Shown here in pieces: positions 52,268-64,000 of a DNA stretch of 64,000 bases. The stretch comes from Cardiocondyla obscurior (Eukaryota; Arthropoda; Insecta; Hymenoptera; Formicidae). Within the stretch, counting starts at the first letter, position 1. Every line of letters starts with the position of its first letter. The notes beneath the pieces were generated by a model, which saw nothing but the letters and a program-made list of their open reading frames with translations, was not told where the DNA came from and did no database searches. The stretch is from positions 496,001 through 560,000 of the forward strand of contig NC_091887.1 of NCBI RefSeq assembly GCF_019399895.1. Reading direction: 5' to 3'. The position numbers and the translations under genes were made by a program.

Positions 52268-52579
52268 TTACGGCTTCTTTTTTTTTTTTAAGTCTATCAA
52301 TGTCTCGTTCCTTAGATTGCTTCTCAACGAGCAATATAAGATCTTTTTTTTTAACTTCAAACTCTGTACACCCTTCGGCCTTTGATCCCTAGGCGAGTGC
52401 GGGGTAGATTTAAACTCGAATTTAAACTTTTGGGCGAACCCTACATGGGTACGTTGTCCATCACGGAAAGCCACTAGGATGGGTCTGGATAAAGGGCCGG
52501 GGGTTACGAGTACTTTTTTTCGATCGCAATATTTTTCTTCCCGGATACGCGAGCGCCCGGAAGTATAAATCTTCAGCAC
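52268..52579 (-). pseudogene. Possible coding fossil, unidentified
   Basis: A 103-codon minus-strand opening whose middle has balanced, protein-like composition, for example KVLVTPGPLSRPILVAFRDG followed by an aromatic- and lysine-rich stretch. Its last part runs into low-complexity lysine from a poly(T) tract at about 52280. No splice site or start context supports a live gene, and I do not recognise the family. It could be a transposon remnant or chance. Confidence 0.2.
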
Positions 52580-53839
52580 GATTCACTGTTCCTTCGACAA
52601 ATACGAATTTTCATTCTTTTTTTCTATCGACAATTCTATATATAGTATATATTAAAAACGCTTTCATAAAAGGCATCGTTTCATAAAGTGACGTTAGATT
52701 ACGAACTTCGTACGTAGACTATTTTATAAATAATATTAATGCTTGTTTAAAAAAAAAATCTACTATGAAAATAGAAATAAAAGTAACGTGCAAGAATAAA
52801 GAAAGTAAATTAACATACAATTATAATTTGCTGGAAAATAAAGAAACGGATAGTGTTACTTTTTATTACCGCCTTATTTTTTTTCTTCCGCTGTGGAAAG
52901 CGGTGCAGAAAGAAACGAGTTCGCGGAAAATAAGCCATAGTTATAGTTAGGGAACGTTTCCGCAGTGTCTAACTTAAAAAAGGAAAAAAAAAATAAAATA
53001 AAATAAGAAAAAAATACTGAACTCAAGAGACATTTAGAAGGCACTGTTCGCGCTAACCTACATCCTTTGTCTGACGACCCCGTGCTTGTTTTATCATTGC
53101 CGTAGATCTCTTGTTGAAGCAACGACGAAAAAGAAAGCGTAGTAAAGTTCACCGCGATGATATTTCTCCACAACAGTTATATAAGAAAATCAAAAAGTAA
53201 AAAAAGGAGAGAGAGAAAAAAGATGACATGCTGTCGCGCGTTGCTTCGAATAAAATTGTAAAAAATTAAAGTCATAAGTCATTATAACCTGTTATCTACC
53301 TCCCGTCCGAATCGCCAGCTAAACAAACTTACACGTATATATTCGCTTTACAAAGTTGCGGTATTATTATACTCATGATTTTCGTCTCCGAAATTTGCAC
53401 GAGTTCACAGATTGTAATCAGAGATTGCAATCTAATTGTCCTCGCTACTGCTTGGAGTACTTGGCAAAACCTTCACAAACTCCACACGCGCGCAGTACAA
53501 ATTACTATTAATTATCGCGAGCTCTCAGCGAGAACGCGTCGCGAAACAAACGGAATTCGCATCCTCCGCATCCAGACGTAATCGAAATGAGAGGAGCGGC
53601 ACAGGATGGAAGTAGGGAGGGATCCAGAAGCATTACGAATTACTTCGGATGAAGACCTTCCGGCGGGACTTGCTCACAGTAACCCATATCCTTTATCCGG
53701 CCGACTTGTCATCAACGTAACCTTCCCTCATTCCCTCCGTCTTACCCTCCACTTTCGACCATTTGCCGTGATAGACTCGCGCATATATCCGACCCGGAGT
53801 CGCTGGGGTTAGCTTCAGGAATTACGACCGACGCAGTAC

Positions 53840-53861
53840 CTCTCTCTCTCTCTCTCTCTCT
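53840..53861. repeat. (CT)n microsatellite
   Basis: An uninterrupted CT run followed by TTTTCTCGCG. A second intronic CT run lies at 56007-56027. Confidence 0.9.
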
Positions 53862-56006
53862 TTTTCTCGCGCAAAGACAACAAAGAGAAAAAAGATTAAG
53901 AGATAAAGGGGGAGGGGGGAGGGCGAAAAAACTGTATCAGAGAAATACTCGCTCTTCTGGACGGTTGAAAGGAAAGAGCGACTCCCCAGACAGGAAGAGC
54001 GGGATGTAGAGAAAGAACGAAGGGGGAGAGAGAAGCAACTCTGATTCTCCCGACTATGACAATGAGTGCATCTGTCGCTGAAATATGCTCCAGTTTCCCT
54101 CTGTGCACTTTCTGTCACTCTCCGGCGACGACGACGTCGGAGAAATGCGTTTTCCACTGCCATTTCATGGCCTTCCCTCCCTCCCACCGCTTTATGATTC
54201 CTCCATTCCCGTTTCTCTCTCTCGCGATGAAAAATCCTCCCGTGACCCATCGAGAACTCATTTCTAGAGTCGCGAGCGCGCCTATTCTCCTTCAAATTTC
54301 TATTTCCCCCCCGATCATTTCGGTGAAAAATGAAGAGACATCGGATGTTACGACAAATGTCTTCTTAATCAGTGGTTAAAACCCGCATCGGCATTTATCC
54401 ACGTGTTCGTAAAATTATTATATCACGTATGCTAAAATTTATAACACGAGACAATTTATATTCCGTTCATAAATTTCATAAAACTTGAATTATATGCTTT
54501 TTTATCGATCTGTACTGTTCAAGAAGACATGAGTAATATCTGTCAATATCAAATAAACGATTCTTGCTCTCAGTGCTGCCTTTACAAAGAAAGTACGCTT
54601 TGCTTATCTCATATTCCATATTCGCATCTTTTCATATCGCGACACGAGGGGAGAAAATTTCCTTTCCCTCGTTCAGTTGAAAGAAAGAAGTATTGGAGCT
54701 TTTATCTCGATCGCGCTACGCGAACATGTTACTTGTAAAAAAATAAAAAAATAAAAAAAAATAGCTATGCGACTACAGGTGTTCGATTAATTAATGATTC
54801 ATTCGATCTATTCGGCTTATTTATTCGTCGGATCTATCTCCTTCCCTCTTTGTCTGTCTCATTATTCGACTGTCATACATCAAAATCCGCGTGCACACGC
54901 TCGCCTGGGAAATTCAGCGGGCGCAAATCACGCGGTCCGTTTTCACGAGATTAAATTCATTTTACGCAAATTACCGGGCGCATTCATTCGTCCGTTCGTT
55001 TTCATCGCGCCGCGCCACGCCGTATATCACCGGCATGCGCCGCCACCCCCTCGACAAGGGATGCACATTCAGTGCCGTACTGTCGCTTATCGCCTCGCAG
55101 CAATAGCAATTATACAATGTGGACCGCTGGATAAATTTTTATAACTCGGCGAGAGGAGATTAATGCCACTTTTAGCGAAACAAAAATGAAAACGTTGCAC
55201 ACTCCTGAAATTAAAATGCCATACCGTTACGCTTGTTGGCGAGCATACACAATGATGCGACTACGTACAGTTTTATAATTAACAGATAAATTATTTTAAT
55301 AGATTCTTTTAATGCAACACACAATTTAATTAAAGATAACACGAGTCTAATTAAATAAACAGTTATTTTGTACTATTATCTTTTTTTTTCTTTTTTTTGT
55401 GAAATACAAAATTGTTATCTCGCCGCTTTTTATTTTTAAGAATTTTTTAATTGTATTTTACTAACCGCGAAAGATGAGTCGCGATGCAAAGAGTCGTATG
55501 TAACAATTTTAACAATATTAATATGCAAATGTAACGCGCAATAATACCTGCAATATATTGAAATAGTCGCTTTAAATATTCAACAATGTATTATGACGTC
55601 CCTCCCAAAATTAACATTTGAACATAGGGTACACTGTCCATTCTATCCGCAATTTGGACACGACCCGCACCTACTCGTTCGCGTTTATCGTGTTTTTGTT
55701 AACCCTCCCCTTTCATTCCCCTCGTTACTATCGCCGCCGTCTGTACCTCGCGATTTTCGGGGGATGATCCTCGTCGCGGTTTTCCCACTGCTGTCAGGGC
55801 GACGCTAGCGAGAGTGCTTCCTAACGTGGGAACCGCCGGTAAAGGAAGCGACGCGCGCCCTTATAATAGACGCTTGTTTGCTTAATTTGGTGATTTACGC
55901 GCCGCGAGTTTGCACAACGGCCGGATTCTCACTGCTTGGATCCCGCTGACTTATTGAAAGGCTCGAGGCAAGTCTCGCGGGATAGATTAATAGCTACTCT
56001 CTCTTC

Positions 56007-56027
56007 CTCTCTCTCTCTCTCTCTCTC
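56007..56027. repeat. (CT)n microsatellite
   Basis: A CT run about 250 bp upstream of the coding exon at 56277. Confidence 0.9.
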
Positions 56028-56276
56028 CCTCTCTGTGGGACTCTATCGATGATTTATGCTGTCCGTTTATGGGAACCCGCGTCACATGATAAAACTCCGA
56101 ATCACAATTCGCGCCGATTTCCGGGTACATTTTTTTTTCTTTGATTTATCGACTGTATTCAAAGTATCTACAACGCGAGCGGTACTTTCCCGAATAATTT
56201 ACGCAGCTCGCTTGTAAGTCTAAAAATGTCGATTTCAACATTTGACTAATCGTATTTTTTTCTTTTTTGATTTTAG

Positions 56277-56344
56277 GTAAGTGAGATCAAAGCTACTCTG
56301 ATACTCGCCGCGATATTCTCCGTGAAGTCTTGCGATGTGGTAAC
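56277..56344 (+). CDS. Second coding exon of the large split gene: signal peptide core
   Basis: The acceptor is strong: branch-point match CTAAT at 56246-56250, a T-rich tract and TTTTAG at 56271-56276. The exon is 68 nt and ends in phase 2 at GGTAAC|GTAAGT (donor at 56345). In frame with the exon at 5750-5770 it encodes VSEIKATLILAAIFSVKSC then DVV and a split Thr codon. The hydrophobic run ATLILAAIFSV (residues 13-23) with a following small-residue region fits a cleaved signal peptide; cleavage after Ser25 would satisfy the -3/-1 rule. The exon begins with GTAAGT, so its acceptor is also a perfect recursive-splice motif. The next exon is probably beyond the window. Gene identity unknown. 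Confidence 0.5.
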
Positions 56345-59300
56345 GTAAGTCTATGTATATTTTATGGCGATTTTCGCTGGTGTAGATTAACTTAAATTCT
56401 TGGTTTTATTTACATTTTATTTTTTAATTATTGTTCTTTTAGTTTAAAAAGTTGGAAATTAAACTGAAAACTTTGAGAATTAAATTTGTAACCAAGATTA
56501 ATTAATCTACGTGGCGAAAGAGCCTTATCTTGATATCCCCGTACATTTATTCCGATAGAATTTGATCCGATTGAAATTTAGATAGGGATCGTCTTGTAAC
56601 CTGAACACTTTCGGTATTCCGATACTTTAATTCGTTTACAGCTCTCGCGTTTTATCTCGCGTATCGCTTCTTTTCCCGCATTTTCGTTAAGGTTTCTATA
56701 AAGAAAGCCCGCGGATATTGGTCGTCGTTATTGACTGCACTTCAGCGCACGTGGTGGCATTTTGCTTTTAGAACCGTGACAAAGCGGCACTGACCGCAGA
56801 CGACATCGTCCGCTTAAATGAAAGAGCGCGAAAGGGCAATGGCACCCTTTTATTTTTATTGGCGGCAGGTTGGGCGCTATTTTTTTTTTTTATATTTTTT
56901 TTTTATTTCCCCCGAAAAGTGACACGGTTATCGAATCTCGATTAAAAATTAATTTATACACAATTGCCTTTTTACCGTCTCTTACGATTAGTGACGCATT
57001 TGACGCGCGAGTCCGTTCTAAACGCTCTCTTTGAATTCGCAATTTCACCGTGAATATTTAGCGAATATATTTAGCGCGTTGAAAACTTGCATTAGCGGTG
57101 ACGCGTGTATATTAATTGCGTCAAGAGCCGTTTCACGGCTTTCGTCCGATGTGTGCCACGATCACCGAATAAGATCCGCCAAACAACCGGAAACGTGCGA
57201 ATTCCGCTAATGTATAAACAAAGTCACGCGGCGACGAATAGCTGGAACTTTGTGAAAACTTTGTTAAGGACACGATCCCGGATTTAGTTAAGCTCATCCT
57301 CAAGTCTAGAGCGGTTTAATTCATTAAGGAAAGTTCATGTTAAACGATGGAGTTTTCGAACCAAAGAGGACATTCCGCAGATTCGAGGTGAAAGAGATTA
57401 AAATGTAATACGTATTTAATAGATAGCAATGACGCGATACTAATGAATAATAGCTTATAGAATAACTTATAGAAAATGAAATTATATTTCGTTAAATAAA
57501 GGGCCTCGCGAAATTTATTCGGAATTAAATTCGAAGGCGGCTATTTAAGAAAATACGTCGTTAATTAATTAATAATAATAACGTCACAATTAAAGTGACG
57601 AACTTAATTCATATTAATCGGTTTGTCTTTCTACCTGCAAGTTGGATATTTAATTTTCACGCAAGTATCGGACTAATTTTTAATGGAATTGTAATAATAA
57701 TTTAAGAACTCTTATCGAACTTCTCTACTCTCTCAGGGATTCGAAGAGATTAAGGGAAGGAAAGAGAACGATTAAGGGAACGACGAATCTGAGACGGCTA
57801 AAGTGTCCGTTATCGGGGAATGCCTTCTCTAACGGTAATGGTGCATTAGGTCCGATGTTGAATCTACGAATTTACCGGAAAATCTCGACCGTCCGTCCCC
57901 CCGGTTATTCACATACGCGATGAAGCGACTCATAATACACTCCCCCACGGCCATATGGACGCGATCCTACATACCGCAAACGAGAACGAGTTCTTCTGTA
58001 AGGGTCGGAAAGAGGGTTTGCCGGAGAGAACGTGCCAAATATGTACACAACCGACAGGCGCGTGCACGTCCCCGTGGTTGCACGCGCGCATAAACGTCGT
58101 CGCCGAGAACCATCCCCAGACAGCAAGAGCACCGTGTGCTAAATGCACGGCATGCATTTTCGAATTCCTCGCTTCTGTACCCTACCTCCGGGAGGATGGT
58201 AGTCTATAATACGCGTTTGCAATCAGAGTTAAGTGTACAGTTCGCTCGTACCCCCCCCTTCCCCCTCATCCTCACCCCAATTCTCGTACCCTCCGAGGTC
58301 CATTCCTATCGCAACGACCCTAAAATTGAGCAGTCCTACTGCTGAACACGGTCAAACGATGTTTCGCCCTCGAATTTCTCTCTCTCTCTTTCTCTTTCTC
58401 TCCCGGTCTCTTTCTATATGTATAGTGGCCAAAGCGGTACTTACATACATGCCTAGCGAACATAAGAGAACGTTGAGAAAAGACAGGAAAATGCAGTCTC
58501 TTTACACCTGCATCGTTCAAAAAGTACGAACACGGTCGTAAAAAGAGTCGTTCAGTCGGCCGGCTATTTCGGAGTCGCTTTAAAGTACCAAAATATCGTA
58601 GAATATCTTTGCTGTTAAACGCGACGCGCGACGATACAGCGAAAATAGTTGGACGAAATCTGTCGAATAAAAGGGCTGGCGTATCAAAAGCCTTTTGGTA
58701 GAGATCAGACGACAGGATGCACGCGTTTCCGAGCGGAAAATCGCCCGCCCGGATTTGTTTTCCGCTCGTAAATGGATACTTTATCTCGTAAATCATTCGT
58801 TCTCTATCAGCCACAAGGCTGCGATTTACTAGAAAAAATGGATCGGATTGTTTCAAGTGACGAACTCGTAATACTTATCTATTTTAGTTTACGCGATACA
58901 CAGCACAGTTTCATATTCGAAAAACGTTAATAATAATTTTATGTAATAAATTTTTACGAAAAAAGTCGAAAGGTACACGTGATACATTAGCATGCAAAAT
59001 TTAGCGCGATTAAATACGAGGCTGGAAATATTCGGTTTTTATCTCGATGCCATCGGATTAATTTGTCGAGCGTCAATTGATTTTTTTTTATTTTTTTTTT
59101 TTTTTTTTTTTTTTTTTCGCGCGCCATATCTCGCCATATCAAATCGGTTTATTTCCTTCTGTTCCTTCCTCTCCGGTTTCACGGATGAAAATCCGAGAGG
59201 GAGAACCGGGAAACGCGGCTGCAATGAATCCCGGGCGAGTGTTTCTATTGAAGCCTAATTTTTCGCTTCCGTTTCGGCGCGTCACAGTGGCATTGACATC

Positions 59301-62300
59301 GCGGGCGCGGGACGCGCAGGGACCACGGTCTCGAGCAATTGTTCCTTCCCGCATTTTCGCGGCCGTTGCGCCGCGCATTCGTACCCCTTGGGTCCAGCGA
59401 CAGGCGAGCATTGTGCCTCGAACGATACAAATCCGCGTCCATTGGCTTTGTCGTTTCTCTCTTCTTTTTCTCCCGCTCATTCGTTCGCCACCTTCTCCTC
59501 CCACTAACCCCCTTAACCCGCCACTCGCTTTTCTCTCCTTTTCAATTTTTTTCTTTATTTTCCTTTTTTTTTCCTTTCGTGCGCTGTTCGACGGTGTATA
59601 ACGGCGCGCGCGACTTTATTAGAATTTTACTCGATCGCCGCGACCGCTCTTATTAAACTTGGTGTTGCTAATTGAGGCTTTGGTCCTGTCCGTTCTATTT
59701 TTTTTTTTTTTTTCTCTTTTTTTTCCTCTCATATCCTCTGATTTGCGAAACAGCAACCTCTGATACGAATATAGCGTATAGCCTACGGACTCGTCGATGA
59801 GTTATATACGAGAACTATTTGTAGTATTATTTACTTTGCATTTTTTTCCTCAAACTTTTATTTTTTTAATATTTTTTAAAATTTGGGAGCGATAAATATT
59901 AAATATTTTTTACGGACCTAAGTTACACGGTTACGATATTTGTCATGATTTTTATTACAACAGATGACTCGATATTTTTTTTCTTTTACTCTTTTTTTAA
60001 TATATAATAAATTTAATCTTTTATTTTCTTTCCACTGTAAAAACTTTCGTCTCATTCTTTCTCAATATTGCAAGATACTTTTAAGATCTATTAATGATCC
60101 CACCCAAGCGGCATTTGCCTCGGACTGATTCACAGCGTCACGGCTATTCACGGTTCTCCTGATATTAATTAACGTTCTTTTAATGCTAAAACGCAGCCTC
60201 GCTGGATGTTTCTGTAGTAATGAATTTAACGATAATATTTCAGTATTTTTCTGCATAATTAAGCAATTTTTATCCAATCCGTTAAAAAAAAAGAGACGGA
60301 GAACTTTGCCACTCGCCTAATCGTAATTGTGCGCATTGTTCTCGTTTCGCGGGAACTGAGCTATTGCATACAGATTGTAACAACGACACGCGAGAACTGC
60401 ATTATATTGAACGTGATATTAAATATTTATCCGCAAGCGCGTTTTGGGATGCAATTAATAAATTTATCGTAGCACATTCGGCGTTATTAGCGATATTGCC
60501 CATCTCGTATAATATTACCGGCGGTGCTATTTAGCATCATTACTCGTGCTCGACGTACGTAATGGGACTCGAATTCGATTAATCGAGTTGGAGTACGGCG
60601 GTTTTAAACACGCCGGTCACGTAGCGATGAAGTGCTAACGAAGATAGTACAAACACGCGCTCAGTTTCTGGATCGTTAAATATTCCAATGCGCTATCTCG
60701 GCCCGGGCTTGTCGCAGGGGTATGTACGTGCGTGCGCGTGTGGGTGTGTACGTATACCTATCTGAAACCGGCGTCTCTCAAAACAGGGTGTCCTCCGGTA
60801 TGATAGGGGAAATCAGCGCCCTCGGCTAACCCTTAATTAAATGCCTCTCGTTACCCATTGCCCTATCATCAATAATTTTAGTAAACCGTAGCACCGAATG
60901 CTAATCCCATCACGTCGGTTCATAAATTCTCCCCGCGTGTGACTTCTTAGACCTGTCGAAGACGTCCCCGATTTATGCATATCGTAGAAAAAGCCACGTG
61001 CACCTAATAAGTAAACGACAGCGATGGGCGCCGCGAGAAAACGGCGAGTTCACGAAGGGCTGCGTTGAATTAAAAGTATTCGTGGGAATATTTTTTCGCG
61101 ACGATTTTGACGAAGTCGCGCGCTTTACAGTTGCCGCGGATACATACCTAACACTCGTAATCGGGATAGGAAGTTCGTCGCTTTAAATAGTTCGGCATTG
61201 ACTCGCGTGTCGCTTCGAAAGAAGTGGTCCTCGACCGCGTGTATCTTTTCGCGACGGCGGCCGCAGACTTTTCCGCGAGAATAACGGTCCCAGGGCAATT
61301 CCCGGGGATTTTTCGTAATTGAAAAACTTTCCAACAACCTCGCTAATCCTTTGAACCGAACGCCGGAGTCCGCCACAAACCTAGCCTCTCTCTCTTTCTC
61401 TCTTTCCTACCATCCCTCTCCGCGATTCTTTTTAGAAAACTTTATGCGAGTTTGCTTAACCGTTTGCTGCTCGTGTGAGAAAACACGGGTTGCCGTAAAA
61501 GCACAGGTGTGCTTTTAAATACGCGAGATCGTATTTTGATTACCATATTGAGAGAATGTCTGCGCGTCATTTGCTTGAATTTATGAATAGGAGAAAATAA
61601 TTGTCAATTGTTCCGCGGCGGAAATCTCATAAATAAACTAACGGAAAAGTATATGAACTGCTTTTATGACCGTTTGTATAACAGCCGCTTATTAGTTTTT
61701 CGATAAATCTCGCGGCGTTGACGTGGGACACGTAATTAAGCGTCAGCTATAATTGCTTTCGCGGACAATAATAAATTAATAACGTGCTTATGCGTACGTG
61801 TTATGCCCGTTGTAGCTATAAAATATAAGTATTATATTCAGGCGAGTTGCCAAGACATTATAAAGGGAACATTAAGGGGTTCCCGTAAGGTGTAAACCGC
61901 CTCTCCAACGGCTGCTGTTTCCCAATGCAATAAATTTCTTAATGCCCGTCGTTAATGGCACGCGACGTGTCGATGGGTGCTTAGAGAATTTTACAGCCCG
62001 GCACGAGCTGCTCGGACAAGTAGCAACCGGCTTTATAAAAAGTCTAACTATTACAGCATATCATTTATTTAATATTTCAACTTTTATTAAAAAAAAAAAA
62101 CGACTGGGTAGACGATCGTAAATTAATTATAAAAGCCTCGTGTCCTCGCGAGGCGATGCGAATCATGTATTCCACGCGTGATTTATTTTCGCGACGACGC
62201 TGGCGAAATGATGGCTTTTCCGGCGATAATTATTCAAGTCTCACAAAATGCTTCCTCTTTCCCTAATTAATTAATACCGCGCTGATTATCTTGAAACTTA

Positions 62301-62594
62301 AACTCCGTTTAATCATCATTAACACTTCCAATAGCTGGGCGCGAACGATCCCCGGGAACAAAAAGACAAACGTGGGAGTCCTGGCGCGGCGGGAATTTTG
62401 TCGTTCCGCGATGCAACCGTGAGGAGGATAACAACGATAAGCTCGGCAAGAAATTAGTAAATTACAGCGAGTCGCGGGGTTGGTTCTCTTGCGAGCAACG
62501 GGAGTTACCGAGTTAGGTCTTCAATTCATCAGGGGATGCGGAAATCGAGTCTTCTGTTTAATCGCAAACTACTAGTGCGCTACGCAAGCGCTGA
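56345..62594 (+). other. Second intron of the split gene, no exon recognised
   Basis: After the donor at 56345 I find no exon that completes the phase-2 junction convincingly. The ORFs at 57955-58209 (plus) and 58320-58856 (minus) are open but have no splice support or recognisable domain. The stretch includes T-rich sequence at 59081-59117 and CpG-rich segments near 59200-59420. Confidence 0.4.
59081..59117. repeat. Poly(T) tract, longest in the window
   Basis: Nine T, one A, then 27 uninterrupted T residues. It could be the poly(A) tail of a minus-strand retroposed sequence, but no adjacent element is recognised. Confidence 0.9.
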
Positions 62595-63882
62595 TTTTTA
62601 AGGAACCCTAATTACAAACTATGAAAAAAATAATTGTGCGACTCACCAATCGGCATGAGCTTCAGCGGAGTTGAAGATTTCTGCCGGTGACTGTAACATA
62701 AAATAAAACATTAATGTAGACATGTCAGTTTATTAGTCAATAAAATAAATAAAAAAAATGTTTTTTTTTAAATAAAGATTTTTTTTCTTTATGTATGCTT
62801 ACCTATAAGTTGCTCCGCCGGTGCAGGATGCCCCCCGGGCCTGCTCCTCCTCTCAGATGGGACGTGTCGAGCCATCCTTCCGCGCACGAGTCACTCGCGA
62901 ATACCCCGACCGTGATTTTACAATTCCGCGAAATTTATTAATCACTTCCGCGCGTTATTGTCCTGCACTTGCGTTTCGAATAAAGCCGAAAAACTACGCC
63001 GAATACTTAACGGAACGACCGACGAACCGGCTGCGGTTCGTATTGTGACTGATTTCGGCGTACGGCACTTTGATCTGTAACAGAAAAATTAAAATATTAT
63101 TTTATAGATATTAAATCTAATAAAATAAAATAATATAAAAACGTTATCGGAAATATAAAGCATTTTATTGCGACGAAAAATTGATAATTACCCCGGGGTT
63201 GCTCCGCTGGGGCAGGATACCCATCCTGGGCCTCCTCCTCCTCTCAGACTTCCCGTCAGGGTGACTAGCATCCTCTCAAATTCATCCTTGCCTTGGTCCC
63301 TGCGAACAAAAACCCCAGACAATTAGTTAAACCTTCGCGAGTCTACGCAACACGCGTGAGGATATCACTTACTTTAAGGAAAGGAGACGTAAACGCACGT
63401 GCTCTTCTCACACGGAGAATCACATGTGCTTTACTCGCACGGAGAACGGAGATGAGAAGATAATTCGCGTATCGCGAGGTTTTCGTTCAACGCGAATACG
63501 TATATTAATTTCGGTACGGACACACGTGGTTACCGTGCAGAGCGTAATACGTGTATGCTTGCGCGACCGCTAGAGAAGGACAAAGCGAGAGTGGGAGTGG
63601 TGGGGGAAATACCTAGCGCGCGGCACGTAGGCTTGCGCTCGCTCTCACGCCGTTGCCCCCCCGTCCCCTCATCCCCTGCCGCTACCTATTCGTTACTCTC
63701 GTTCGATTTAACTGTAATATTATAATATTACAATTAATATTATAATAATTAGTATGTTTAGACAAAGACGGTACTTCCATCAGGTCGTCCTCGATCTCGA
63801 AAATCGCGAAGACTGTCTTTGCCTGGACATATTAATTAAATATTAAAATTAAATCGAATCTTAAAAATTGCCAATTTAATAG
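62595..63882 (-). repeat. Dispersed spliced-looking repeat, copy 2
   Basis: Near-identical to copy 1 over blocks D and C and the upstream hairpin. On the minus strand, block D ends at 63373 (donor GTAAGT); block C is 63299-63192 (108 nt, the same length as in copy 1, donor GTAATT); block B is 63074-62803 (272 nt; acceptor GTTACAG, donor GTAAGC); block A is 62690-62647 (44 nt; acceptor GTTACAG, donor GTGAGT). There is only one A-B pair, whereas copy 1 has two. Block C is open in one frame for 35 codons in both copies. The similarity to copy 1 ends near 63882. Like the others, it is antisense to the plus-strand host gene. Confidence 0.7.
63753..63831. other. Imperfect hairpin at the upstream end of repeat copy 2
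   Basis: The counterpart of the hairpin at 7704-7782: arms 63753-63776 and 63809-63831. Relative to copy 1, one base pair changed on both sides (C-G to T-A), and three others changed on one side to G-U. The A/C mismatch and the bulge are at the same places. Confidence 0.7.
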
Positions 63883-64000
63883 TTGAACTAAATAGAATGT
63901 TTTATGAGCTAAATTTAAAAGCGTTTAAATTGAGAGGAACCGTGCGTAAAAATCTGGCAGTGTTGAAAAAAAGAATAAAATAAAATAAAATAAAGGAAGA
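63883..64000. other. AT-rich tail of the window
   Basis: Nothing recognised. The last 40 bases are A-rich with (AAAAT)n-like repeats at 63975-63993. Confidence 0.5.

Larger units (their letters stand above)
37135..56240. other. Intronic sequence without recognised genes
   Basis: I see no supported gene. It contains the diverged duplicate pair at 42827-42876 / 43801-43850, poly(T) at 40896-40918, (TA)n at 45407-45422, CT tracts at 53840-53861 and 56007-56027, and a possible coding fossil on the minus strand at 52268-52579. The other long openings overlap low-complexity or CpG-rich DNA. Confidence 0.4.
5771..56276 (+). other. 50.5-kb first intron of the large split gene
   Basis: The donor is GTAAGA at 5771. 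The acceptor at 56275-56276 has a branch-point match CTAAT at 56246-56250, about 27 nt upstream of the AG, and a T-rich tract. The intron holds two copies of the spliced-looking dispersed repeat, several fold-backs, a recursive-splice-like junction at 32455/32456 that divides it into 26.7 and 23.8 kb, and no convincing nested gene. Other promoters inside the intron cannot be excluded. Confidence 0.5.

Noticed and set aside
57955..58209. 84-codon ORF with clustered Cys residues, considered as a RING-like finger
   Set aside because: The Cys/His spacing does not fit a RING or other zinc-finger consensus. The opposite strand is also open, and no exon signals frame it.
58320..58856. 178-codon minus-strand ORF
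   Set aside because: Long, but without a recognisable domain or credible start or splice context. It includes a Lys/Glu/Arg run translated from a CT-rich tract.
60781..60870. Possible fold-back around TATGATAGGG / CCCTATCATC
   Set aside because: Only about 10 bp of arm match and the interior does not pair; too weak to list as an element.
1..64000. tRNA, rRNA, CRISPR array or bacterial gene clusters
   Set aside because: No tRNA A/B boxes with a cloverleaf, no regularly spaced repeats with unique spacers, and no dense ribosome-site-led ORFs. The layout is that of an animal nuclear genome.

Overview
The window looks like nuclear DNA of an insect, most likely a hymenopteran and plausibly an ant. 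The evidence is CpG-rich noncoding sequence with abundant poly(T) and CT/GA tracts, compact metazoan exons with GT-AG introns, and an insect-style BORCS6 gene. The species call is an inference. There is no sign of bacterial operons, CRISPR arrays, rRNA or tRNA. Almost the whole window is noncoding, and most open frames are chance openings in CpG-rich DNA.

Layout. Positions 1-350 are the upstream region of BORCS6 and hold a near-perfect fold-back. Positions 357-2248 are a complete four-exon gene on the plus strand for BORC complex subunit 6 (BORCS6, lyspersin), 276 residues. Positions 2249-5246 are intergenic, ending in CT/GA-rich sequence. At about 5249 there is a TATA-less core promoter: an Inr (TCAGTT) with a DPE-like GGTTG at exactly +28. 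It is followed by a roughly 500-nt leader with three short uORFs and a 7-codon coding exon (5750-5770) ending in a consensus donor. The next coding exon I can support is 50.5 kb away (56277-56344). Joined, the two exons give a start Met followed by a signal-peptide-like hydrophobic stretch, so the window holds the 5' end of a large secreted or membrane protein gene that runs off the right edge. I do not recognise which gene it is.

The giant first intron (5771-56276) is the most interesting part. Near its middle, at 32455/32456, a 3' splice site abuts a 5' splice site (TTTCAG|GTAAGA), as in recursive splicing. It is followed by a 129-nt fully open stretch ending in another GTAAGC donor, in the form of an RS-exon. 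The coding exon at 56277 also begins with GTAAGT directly after its acceptor AG.

The intron and its right flank also carry three copies of a dispersed repeat (about 6188-7832, 30160-30700, 62595-63882), all antisense to the host gene. Each copy looks like a small spliced gene on the minus strand, with splice junctions at matching places in every copy. The two long copies end in an imperfect hairpin that shows a compensatory base-pair change. Further fold-backs, short perfect hairpins, a GATA-site array, a diverged 50-bp duplication and simple repeats make up the rest of what I can see.
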